A program made the position numbers and the translations under genes. Shown one piece after another: positions 23,154-29,704 of a stretch of DNA of 38,354 bases (position 1 is its first letter; each line of letters begins with the position of its first letter). Source of the stretch: Sutcliffiella rhizosphaerae. Its GTDB lineage: Bacteria; Bacillota; Bacilli; Bacillales; Bacillaceae_I. The stretch spans positions 1 to 38,354 of the forward strand of contig NZ_CAKJTJ010000031.1 of assembly GCF_917563925.1 (NCBI RefSeq). Direction: 5' to 3'. The notes beneath the pieces were generated by a model. The model searched no databases. It had not been told where the DNA came from and saw only the letters and a list, made by a program, of their open reading frames with translations.

Positions 23154-23280
23154 TGTTGATTGTAGTGAAAGACGTGAAGAATCCTCGAAAATGTTAATTG
23201 CTGCCGAAGCTTTCCTGTCCTGCGGTAGGAGGCTCCCTGACTGCCCGAGGAAAGTGAAGCGTCTGGAACGAAAATCAACA
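23154..23280. repeat. Dispersed Bacillaceae palindromic repeat element
   Basis: This 127-bp element is bounded by TGTTGATT and AATCAACA (perfect 8-bp terminal inverted repeat). Inner inverted pairs are AGACG (23170) with CGTCT (23260) and TCCTCG (23182) with CGAGGA (23246). The text resembles a widespread Bacillaceae repeat that I recall, with a GTTGATT end and a GAGGAGGCTC-like core, but this copy is decayed. It carries no gene. Confidence 0.75.
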
Positions 23281-23324
23281 GTTCCATGTAAATCTAAAAT
23301 AAATTAGGTTTGTCAACAGTCTGC

Positions 23325-23346
23325 AAGCTCGAAATAATTCGAGCTT
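23325..23346. repeat. Hairpin repeat copy 2
   Basis: AAGCTCGAA, 4 nt, TTCGAGCTT, followed by TTTTCG. Differs from copy 1 only in the loop (ATAA against ATTA). It lies 82 nt before the S9 peptidase start. Confidence 0.85.
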
Positions 23347-23427
23347 TTTCGTATTTAAAATAGAGGAAATATATTTCATTTGTCGAAATAAATAAAAAGA
23401 ACGATGTTTTGAAAAGGAGAGGTATAC

Positions 23428-25416
23428 ATGTCAAAAAGAAAGATCCATGCAACTGATATTTTTAATTTAATCTCGTTAACTGACCCGCAGTGGGATAAAC
23501 ATTCCCGTAAATTTGCTTTTGTACAAACAACAATGCACGAAGAAGATAATGAATATAGATCTGCTGTTTATATTGGAGATCTGGAGGGGAAAACAATCCC
23601 ATTTACGACTGGGAAAGGGAGAGCAACAAGCCCGAGATGGTCACCGGATGGAAGTAAGCTTGCTTTTGTTTCAAATCGTAATGAAAAAAGCCAAATCTAT
23701 GTAATGCCTGCTAATGGAGGGGAAGCAGAACAGGTTACGTTTTGTAAAAACGGTGCAAGAGGTCCAGTATGGTCTCCATGTGGGACAAAAATTCTATTTA
23801 GTACTTCTGTCGAAGGAGTACAGGATCTGCAACAGGATGAGGAAGAGAAGAAAAAGAAGAAGCACCCTGAGCCGCTTGTCGTAGAAAAAATGCGTTACAA
23901 ATCCGATGCTAAAGGATTTTTGGACGAGAAAAATGATCACCTTGCACTTTTAGATTTGAAGACAAAAGAAATAAGCTTGTTAACGGATGGAGACAGGGAC
24001 TATGGCACACCAGCTTGGTCTCCAGATGGAAAGAGTATTGCATTTGTGACAAATCTAGAGGAGAACCCGGATGTCTCTTTAGTGTCAGATGTATATGTAA
24101 TGGATCTTGAAACAAAAGAGAAAAAGAAAATCACAAATAGCAATGGCTTTTACTCTGCACTTACTTTCTCACCTGATGGTCAATATCTTGGATTTCTTGG
24201 CCACGAAAAAGAATTTCAGAGTGCTACCTTATCACGAGTGTGGGTGACGAAACTTGAATCAGGAGAAACCCATTGCCTTTCCGAGAATCTAGATGTAGAA
24301 ATAGGGGATGTAGCAATAGGAGATTTTCATTCCGGAAATGTAAATCCTGGCCTAATGTGGACGGAAGATAGTGAAGGGTTTTACTTCTTGATGAGTGATC
24401 AAGGGGGAACAGGTATTTATTTTGGCTCTTTAGATGGTGCGATGTATCCAATCCATCTCCCTGATGAGCATGTATATGCCGTTAGTATGCTGACAGGTAC
24501 TCATGAAGCAATTGTGGGGGTAAGTAATTCTACTGACCCAGGGGAACTTTATCATTTTGATTTAAAATCACAGACAAGAAATCAATTAACAAACGTCAAT
24601 GAATCATGGAAAAATGAAGTAGAGTTATGTAAAGCAGAACCAATCCAATTTAAAGCGAAGGATGGTTGGGAACTTCATGGCTGGATTATGAAACCAGCTG
24701 GATTTGAAGAAGGAAAGAAATATCCGACTATCCTGGAAGTTCATGGTGGACCACATGCGATGTATGCCAATACATACTTCCACGAATTCCAAACGCTAAC
24801 TGCCCAAGGGTTTGTTGTCCTTTTCACCAATCCACGAGGAAGTCATGGTTATGGACAGCACTTTGTGGATGCAGTGAGGGGAGATTACGGAGGCAAGGAC
24901 TATCTTGATGTGATGAGTGCAATGGATTATGCATTGGAGTCATTTGATTTCATTGATGAAAACAAGCTTGGAATTACAGGTGGTAGCTATGGTGGATTTA
25001 TGACCAACTGGGTAGTGGGACATACGAATCGCTTTAAGGCTGCTGTAACCCAAAGGTCGATTTCGAATTGGCTAAGCTTTTATGGTGTCAGTGATATCGG
25101 CTATTATTTTTCAGAGTGGGAAGTACAAGGTAATATGGAGGACAAGGTGGAGAAGCTTTGGGAACACTCTCCAATCAAATATGTGTCTAACATACAAACG
25201 CCGTTGCTCATCCTTCACGGTGAAAAAGACTACCGTTGCCCGGTGGAGCAGGCAGAGCAATTATTCATCGCATTGAAAAAACAAGGAAAAACAACAAAAC
25301 TCGTACGGTTCCCAGAGGCAAATCATGAACTCTCCAGAAGTGGAGACCTTGCGCTTCGCATACACCGTTTGAACCATGTTAAAAATTGGTTTGTGGAATA
25401 CCTACAAAAAGCTTAA
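23428..25416 (+). CDS. S9-family serine peptidase (acylaminoacyl-peptidase/YuxL type)
   Basis: This cytoplasmic peptidase has 662 residues. The N-terminal half (about 1-410) is a beta-propeller of WD40-like PD40 repeats, several with the (S/T)PRWSPDG(S/K) signature. A lysine-rich loop (KKKKKHPEPL) lies near 140-150. The C-terminal alpha/beta-hydrolase domain has Ser520 in TGGSYGGFM, Asp601 in GEKDYRCP and His633 in EANHEL as catalytic triad, plus the HGGPHAMY oxyanion segment. AAAGGAGAGG lies before the ATG. It most resembles B. subtilis YuxL, which is encoded elsewhere in that genome, so no symbol is assigned. It probably acts on short peptides. A hairpin follows. Confidence 0.9.
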   Translation: MSKRKIHATDIFNLISLTDPQWDKHSRKFAFVQTTMHEEDNEYRSAVYIGDLEGKTIPFTTGKGRATSPRWSPDGSKLAFVSNRNEKSQIYVMPANGGEAEQVTFCKNGARGPVWSPCGTKILFSTSVEGVQDLQQDEEEKKKKKHPEPLVVEKMRYKSDAKGFLDEKNDHLALLDLKTKEISLLTDGDRDYGTPAWSPDGKSIAFVTNLEENPDVSLVSDVYVMDLETKEKKKITNSNGFYSALTFSPDGQYLGFLGHEKEFQSATLSRVWVTKLESGETHCLSENLDVEIGDVAIGDFHSGNVNPGLMWTEDSEGFYFLMSDQGGTGIYFGSLDGAMYPIHLPDEHVYAVSMLTGTHEAIVGVSNSTDPGELYHFDLKSQTRNQLTNVNESWKNEVELCKAEPIQFKAKDGWELHGWIMKPAGFEEGKKYPTILEVHGGPHAMYANTYFHEFQTLTAQGFVVLFTNPRGSHGYGQHFVDAVRGDYGGKDYLDVMSAMDYALESFDFIDENKLGITGGSYGGFMTNWVVGHTNRFKAAVTQRSISNWLSFYGVSDIGYYFSEWEVQGNMEDKVEKLWEHSPIKYVSNIQTPLLILHGEKDYRCPVEQAEQLFIALKKQGKTTKLVRFPEANHELSRSGDLALRIHRLNHVKNWFVEYLQKA

Positions 25417-25424
25417 AGAAATGT

Positions 25425-25452
25425 GAGGTCCTGTCTTTTGACTGGACCTCCT
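25425..25452 (+). terminator. Hairpin after the S9 peptidase gene
   Basis: GAGGTCC pairs perfectly with GGACCTC around a 12-nt loop. Only a weak T run follows, so termination may be partial. Confidence 0.55.
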
Positions 25453-25487
25453 ATTATAGTTTACAAAAAAAGCTGGAGGTTACGAAG

Positions 25488-25568
25488 ATGATCAAAGGTG
25501 TAGATTACGAGAAAACGCATAAAAATAAAGAATTCACCCGTTCTCATGGCCACGAGGGAATGGATTAA
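25488..25568 (+). CDS. Small protein of 26 residues, unknown function
   Basis: The reading frame begins ATG ATC AAA GGT and ends GGA ATG GAT TAA. GGAGGT lies 7 nt before the ATG, a strong and well-placed ribosome-binding site with no other gene to serve. The product is soluble and charged: it starts MIKGVDYEKTHKNKEF and ends with HGHEGMD. The stop is 2 nt before the next gene's ATG, so the two would be translated in tandem. I do not recognise a family. It may be a real small protein or a translated leader of the kinase gene. Confidence 0.55.
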   Translation: MIKGVDYEKTHKNKEFTRSHGHEGMD

Positions 25569-25570
25569 TC

Positions 25571-26488
25571 ATGCTTATACTTCCAAAAAATTATGTTCAG
25601 ACAATCAAAAATGTACATAAAGAAAAAGGGGAAGAATGGTTGAACAAATTCCAGGACCTTATCAAGTATTGTGAAATAAAATGGAAGTTGACCATCCTCG
25701 ATCCCTTTGAACTATCCTATAACTTTGTTGCGCCAGCAATACGGGATAATGGACAAGAGGTAGTAGTTAAACTATCCATCCCAACTAATGCATTTTTTTC
25801 AGAAGTCGAGGCATTGCAATACTTTGCAGGTAAAGATATGGTGTCAATAATAGATATGGATATAAATAAAGGCATTATAATTTTGGATCGTCTTTTACCA
25901 GGTCACATGCTTGCCAGTATCGAGGATGATGAATTAGCAACAAAAATTGCCGCAACCATAATGGATACTCTATGGGTGAAAGAAACACAATCTACCAAAC
26001 TCCCGCAAATAGAAGAAAGAGAGAAAAGTCTTCTGCGATTTCTAAACAATTATCCAGAAGGTAAAGGTCCTATCACCACTCCTATGCTGCACAAAGCAAC
26101 AAACACCTTTCGTCGCCTACTTGCCGACGGAAAAGACAGATATATCCTTCATGGCGATTTACATCATTACAATATTTTGAAGGGAGAAAAATGGACCGCT
26201 ATTGACCCAAAAGGACTGGTAGGTGAAAGAGAGTACGATACCATACAATTTCTATTAAACAAATTGCCAGAAAGTGATTTGGAACCAGTGTTAAAAGTTC
26301 GGATTGAAATTCTTGTAAATCGTTTGGAACTAGATGAAAAGAGATTACTTGAATGGGGCTTTGTACATAGCGTTCTCTCCACCTGTTGGTCCTTAGAAGA
26401 AAGTAATGATTATAACATCGCTTTTTATAAAAGCATTTTTGTTTTTGAAAAGTTACATAAAGACAAATTTGGGAGGTTAGAATGTTAG
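25571..26488 (+). CDS. Aminoglycoside/hydroxyurea phosphotransferase-family kinase, APH(6)-like
   Basis: This kinase has 305 residues and resembles the APH(6)/StrB group. The catalytic loop is LHGDLHHYNIL with Asp196. The metal-binding segment is AIDPKGLVGEREYD with Asp212, a sequence typical of streptomycin 6-kinases. The N-terminal lobe has a nucleotide-binding lysine in EVVVKLSIP and a following EVEAL glutamate. It starts 2 nt after a 26-codon reading frame, and the GAGGGA inside that frame would be its ribosome-binding site. Base composition is like its neighbours and no mobile element flanks it, so it looks resident. True drug resistance is unproven; the natural substrate is unknown. Confidence 0.82.
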   Translation: MLILPKNYVQTIKNVHKEKGEEWLNKFQDLIKYCEIKWKLTILDPFELSYNFVAPAIRDNGQEVVVKLSIPTNAFFSEVEALQYFAGKDMVSIIDMDINKGIIILDRLLPGHMLASIEDDELATKIAATIMDTLWVKETQSTKLPQIEEREKSLLRFLNNYPEGKGPITTPMLHKATNTFRRLLADGKDRYILHGDLHHYNILKGEKWTAIDPKGLVGEREYDTIQFLLNKLPESDLEPVLKVRIEILVNRLELDEKRLLEWGFVHSVLSTCWSLEESNDYNIAFYKSIFVFEKLHKDKFGRLEC

Positions 26489-26585
26489 CTATACATTCAC
26501 ATTTTGTGTTTTGTATTAGGATAAATTAGGTATAACTAGTACAATAGAAGAAATGACTTGGAAATAGAATTGGAGAAATGCTTTC

Positions 26586-27191
26586 ATGGATTTTATTGAT
26601 TTAATAAAAGAGCTGCTAACATTAGAAAACTTACTGGAAGTATTGGAAGAGTATCAATCATTTGGACTATTAACTGGCTTTTTACTGGTAGTGATTGAAG
26701 CGTTTCTACCATTCTTACCTTTAATCGTCATTGTAATGGCGAATGCTGCGGCTTTTGGTCTTTGGTTAGGTTTTTTAATTTCATGGTCTGGAGCAGTGCT
26801 TGGAGCAGTAATTGTTTATTTATTTGTACATAAAATAAAGGGAAACCGATGGATTCAATCCTGGCTAAAAAAGGAGAAAGTCAGACGAACAATGTCATGG
26901 ATAGAGAGGCGAGGATTTGGTCCATTGTTCTTTATGCTATGTTTCCCTTTTAGTCCTTCTTTTTTAATAAATGTCGTTGCAGGACTTTCAAAAATAAGAT
27001 TTTATCAGTTTTTCCTAGCACTAATAGCAGGGAAAATGGTGATGATTTTTACAATAAGCTATATTGGATATGACATCATTTCTTTTATCCGTGCACCGAT
27101 TAAGACAGCGCTTGTAATTGCCATTATGTTCCTTCTTTGGTTTGTGGGTAAAAAGATTGAATTACATTTGCAATTAACAGAGGAAAAATAG
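26586..27191 (+). CDS. yhjE: TVP38/TMEM64 (VTT domain) membrane protein YhjE
   Basis: This membrane protein has 201 residues and the VTT/SNARE-associated-Golgi (DedA-related) fold. Hydrophobic segments surround the family core FLPFLPLIVIVMANAAAFG, then FLISWSGAVLGAVIVYL, then RRGFGPLFFMLCFPFSPSFL and a GLSKIRFYQFFLALIAGK reentrant-like stretch. Length equals the B. subtilis YhjE (about 207), and the order yhjE-signal peptidase is the same. TTGGAGAAA lies before the ATG. Related proteins flip lipids across membranes; for YhjE this is inference. Confidence 0.87.
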   Translation: MDFIDLIKELLTLENLLEVLEEYQSFGLLTGFLLVVIEAFLPFLPLIVIVMANAAAFGLWLGFLISWSGAVLGAVIVYLFVHKIKGNRWIQSWLKKEKVRRTMSWIERRGFGPLFFMLCFPFSPSFLINVVAGLSKIRFYQFFLALIAGKMVMIFTISYIGYDIISFIRAPIKTALVIAIMFLLWFVGKKIELHLQLTEEK

Positions 27192-27264
27192 AAAAGTCAG
27201 TATATTGTGATAATATTAATAAATTGGTACAATAAACCTATGGACATCTTTTGGGGGGGATAAA

Positions 27265-27822
27265 TTGAAAGAAAAGAAAAAGAAACATAAATCTATGCTG
27301 AAATGGTTTATAGCTTCCATCTTTCTAATCTTTATGGTTCGTGCATTTTTCTTTTCCAATTATGTGGTAGAAGGACACTCAATGAACCCCACACTAGAGC
27401 AGGGAAACTTTTTGATGGTTAATAAGATGGTCTATGCTTTTAGTAAACCTGAGCGGTTCGATATAGTAGTGTTTAGCCATCCAGAAGAAAAATTCAATTA
27501 TGTGAAAAGAGTTATCGGTTTACCTGGTGATCAACTAGAATATATTAAAGATCAATTATACGTTAATGGTGAGCCTGTCTTGGAGCCGTTTATTGCCTCA
27601 GATCAATTGAAGGTTTTTGGAGGTAATTTTACAGGTGATTTCTCCTTAGAAGAATTGACAGGGAAGGAAAAAGTTCCTAAAGGACACGTCTTTGTAATAG
27701 GAGATAATCGGTTAAATAGTCTGGACAGTAGACATTTCGGGTATGTAAGCATGGAAGATATTGTAGGTAAGGTCCATGTTCGTTATTGGCCATTTGATGA
27801 AATTAATACAACGTTTAAATAA
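27265..27822 (+). CDS. sipV: Type I signal peptidase SipV-like
   Basis: This membrane-anchored serine protease has 185 residues and cuts signal peptides from exported proteins. One N-terminal membrane segment (about 12-30) precedes the catalytic Ser39 in VEGHSMNPTL. Lys81 in YVKRVIGLPGD is the general base, and GDNRLNSLDSRHFGYV is the closing box. TTG 27265 has a strong GGGGGGG five nt upstream; the next in-frame ATG is ten codons later without a good site. Its place after yhjE suggests SipV, although it is somewhat longer than B. subtilis SipV, so the paralogue name is less sure than the function. Confidence 0.9.
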   Translation: MKEKKKKHKSMLKWFIASIFLIFMVRAFFFSNYVVEGHSMNPTLEQGNFLMVNKMVYAFSKPERFDIVVFSHPEEKFNYVKRVIGLPGDQLEYIKDQLYVNGEPVLEPFIASDQLKVFGGNFTGDFSLEELTGKEKVPKGHVFVIGDNRLNSLDSRHFGYVSMEDIVGKVHVRYWPFDEINTTFK

Positions 27823-27826
27823 AGAG

Positions 27827-27868
27827 AACAGTTTTTCCTTTTAAAGTGAAAGCTGTTTTTTATTTTTT
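27827..27868 (+). terminator. Terminator of sipV
   Basis: AACAGTTT and AAAGCTGTT arms close a loop of about 14 nt, and TTTTATTTTTT follows. The T run abuts the RND remnant. Confidence 0.7.
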
Positions 27869-28100
27869 CAACTTTAACAGAAGCTGTCAAGGATTCCGGG
27901 AAAGCACGTCTGAGACCAATAATTCTGACAGCAGATACCTCCATTGCAGCATTGATTCAATAGTATTTAGTGGAGATGTTTTGTTTACACCGCTGGCAAT
28001 ATCTATTATTTCAGGTATCTTTTTCTCGACTTTCTTTACCCTACTATTTGTACCAGCATTTTATATTGTTATTAAAAAGAAAAAAGTAACATTAGAATAA
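27868..28100 (+). pseudogene. Decayed 3' end of an RND efflux transporter gene
   Basis: One frame reads LTEAVKDSGKARLRPIIL, then TADTSIAALI, then a stop at 27961. A second frame from 27963 continues FSGDVLFTPLAISIISGIFF, then STFFTLLFVPAFYI, and ends in a lysine-rich tail. Together they match the last transmembrane helices of AcrB/SwrC-type pumps: EAVIEAGKxRLRPIxMTA, then the GGLxxSTxLTLxxxP end. A frameshift or small deletion joins the two parts, and all upstream sequence is missing. A strong terminator follows, as expected for the original gene's end. Confidence 0.75.
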
Positions 28101-28119
28101 ATTTTACATTTGGTTAAAA

Positions 28120-28159
28120 GATACACCTAGTAATTTTCGTAAACTAGGTGTATCTTTTT
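28120..28159 (+). terminator. Terminator after the RND remnant
   Basis: GATACACCTAGT pairs perfectly (12 bp) with ACTAGGTGTATC around a loop of about 11 nt, followed by TTTTTATT. It isolates the mifM-yidC2 unit from upstream transcription. Confidence 0.9.
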
Positions 28160-28251
28160 ATTATAGGGAAATACTGATTGATGAAACTTTTTTTGATAAT
28201 GAACGTACAACTAATAAAACCTACTTAATGAATAAAAGGTGAGTTAAATAA

Positions 28252-28518
28252 ATGGAATTCTATCTTGATTTATTGCTATATGCACCGTATGTGACAGCAG
28301 CCATAATATGTTTAGTAAATTTCTATTTTTATTTGGATTCCAATCAACTTGTATATCAATACAAAGGATACACTACTTCTCTTGTAGTGGGTTCTAATAT
28401 AGCGCAATTCCATTTAGGAAAAAGAAGAAGGTTTATTACGTTGATTTATCGTAAAAGACCGACAAAGGAATCGACGGTTGATGAGGAAGACTCTTCTTTC
28501 TACTTTTCAATGATCTAA
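28252..28518 (+). CDS. mifM: MifM-like translation-arrest leader peptide of yidC2
   Basis: This 88-residue peptide has one membrane segment (about 10-28) and a basic KRRRFITLIYRKR stretch, then the acidic DEED at 77-80 and a short tail. In B. subtilis MifM, as I remember it, the arrest region runs from an Arg to DEED with 16 residues between; here Arg60 and Asp77 have exactly that spacing, and an Ile six positions in is shared. The conserved Trp, Met and Asn of that region are replaced. AAAGGTGAG precedes the ATG. The gene lies 27 nt before yidC2, as mifM does, and its last codons form a stem with the yidC2 ribosome-binding site. Stalling on MifM when membrane insertion fails would open that stem. 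Confidence 0.75.
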   Translation: MEFYLDLLLYAPYVTAAIICLVNFYFYLDSNQLVYQYKGYTTSLVVGSNIAQFHLGKRRRFITLIYRKRPTKESTVDEEDSSFYFSMI

Positions 28519-28540
28519 TTAATAAGAAAAGTAGGAGGAA
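28494..28540 (+). promoter_or_regulatory. Hairpin sequestering the yidC2 ribosome-binding site
   Basis: TTCTTTCTACTTTTC (28494-28508) pairs with GAAAAGTAGGAGGAA (28526-28540): 15 consecutive pairs, two of them G-U, with a 17-nt loop holding the mifM stop codon. The whole GGAGG of yidC2 is inside the 3' arm, and the 5' arm lies in mifM codons 81-86. A ribosome paused at the DEED codons would cover and open the 5' arm. Confidence 0.82.
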
Positions 28541-28545
28541 TATTG

Positions 28546-29316
28546 ATGAAGAAATTTTTGACTTTAAGTTTATTTATTGTGTTAGTAGCGGTTTTAAGTG
28601 GATGTAATATGAGCGAGCCAATCACAGCAGATAGTACAGGGGTATGGAATCATTATTTTGTTTATCCACTTTCCTTGGCTCTTACTACTGTGGCAGATTG
28701 GACAGGCGGTAATTACGGTTTATCCATCATTATCGTAACGATTGTGATTAGATTCTTAATTTTACCATTGGTTTTAAAACAACAAAAAAGCATGATGGCA
28801 ATGCAGAAGCTTAAACCAGAAATGGATGCACTTCAAGCAAAGTATAAAGATAAAAAAACACCAGCTGATCAACAGAAGATGCAACAGGAGCTCATGCAGC
28901 TTTATCAAACAAATAAAGTTAATCCTATGAGCGGATGCTTGCCTATGTTTGTGCAAATGCCAATTATTATGGCATTCTATTATGCAATCGGCAGAACTAC
29001 AGAGATTGCAGAGCATTCTTTTTTTTGGGTAAGTCTTGGACAACCTGATCCATACTTCATCTTACCGGTTATAGCAGCTATAACGACGTTTATACAAACA
29101 AGAGTAAGTTTGACTGACCAAGTGCAGCCACAGATGAAAATAGTGATGAACATAATCCCTATATTCATCTTAATTGCAGGGACTACTCTTCCATCTGCTT
29201 TGGCCTTATATTGGGTTATCGGAAACCTATTTGGAATCGCACAAGGGCTTTATTTGAAAAAACGTATGAAGCTACTAAAGGATGCTGATGAGACAGCAGC
29301 GGTACCTAGTAATTAA
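28546..29316 (+). CDS. yidC2: Membrane protein insertase YidC2 (YqjG, Oxa1 family)
   Basis: This insertase has 256 residues and places proteins into the membrane, alone or with SecYEG. A lipoprotein signal ends in LSGC (Cys20 or so). The Oxa1 core has five membrane segments with the hydrophilic-groove arginine in IVIRFLILPLVLKQQ, the cytoplasmic coiled hairpin KLKPEMDALQAKYKDKK, then NPMSGCLPMFVQMPI. ATG 28546 is preferred to TTG one codon earlier. The upstream MifM-like peptide and the buried ribosome-binding site identify it as the inducible paralogue YidC2 rather than SpoIIIJ. In B. subtilis this pair lies elsewhere on the chromosome. Confidence 0.9.
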   Translation: MKKFLTLSLFIVLVAVLSGCNMSEPITADSTGVWNHYFVYPLSLALTTVADWTGGNYGLSIIIVTIVIRFLILPLVLKQQKSMMAMQKLKPEMDALQAKYKDKKTPADQQKMQQELMQLYQTNKVNPMSGCLPMFVQMPIIMAFYYAIGRTTEIAEHSFFWVSLGQPDPYFILPVIAAITTFIQTRVSLTDQVQPQMKIVMNIIPIFILIAGTTLPSALALYWVIGNLFGIAQGLYLKKRMKLLKDADETAAVPSN

Positions 29317-29326
29317 TAGTGAGAAT

Positions 29327-29363
29327 ACCTCTAATATCCAATAGGATGTTGGAGGTTTTTCTT
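29327..29363 (+). terminator. Terminator of mifM-yidC2
   Basis: ACCTCTAATATCC pairs with GGATGTTGGAGGT (two mismatches) around a 4-5-nt loop, then TTTTTCTT. Confidence 0.82.
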
Positions 29364-29704
29364 ATCCTTTCAATAATGTGAAATACTTGGCATCTTGTCA
29401 TTTCATCTATCAAAAATGTTTTAAAATACTTAGAAAGTTTTTTTGTCAATTTCAACAAAAAACAAACCAAAGCATCTATTGGAAAAATTCATAGAATTTA
29501 AGTACAATGAAAGAGGAACATAGGTACGTATTTTACAGATGAACCTTTGATGTGATCCAGCTTTGTGGGTCGCTGATTTATTTTAAAGATTTACTCAACC
29601 GATTTATAAAATAACGGGCAATTGCTCAATACAGTGGCCGACTTTTCTAGTAAAAGGTTAGAAGCCGATTTAATAGAAAAAGATAAGTAAAAGGAGGAAT
29701 GCTT
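29364..29704 (+). promoter_or_regulatory. addB upstream region with candidate promoter and long leader
   Basis: No gene is seen in these 341 nt. TTGGAA (29479-29484), 18 nt, TACAAT (29503-29508) is a plausible sigma-A promoter and leaves a leader of about 190 nt. The leader holds a small hairpin GATCC/GGGTC near 29573-29592. In B. subtilis ComK activates addAB; I could not find a convincing ComK box pair here, only A and T tracts around 29430-29450. Confidence 0.4.

Noticed and set aside
25571-26488. Acquired antibiotic-resistance cassette
   Set aside because: The kinase motifs are convincing, but there are no insertion sequences, integron sites or change in base composition. It is more likely a resident kinase.
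28193-28220. mifM promoter TTGATA-N16-TAAAAC
   Set aside because: The -10 is poor and other AT-rich choices overlap. A promoter must exist after the strong terminator, but this one is not convincing enough to list.
29424-29450. ComK box pair before addB
   Set aside because: A and T tracts are present, but no AAAA-N5-TTTT pair at an accepted spacing could be confirmed by eye.
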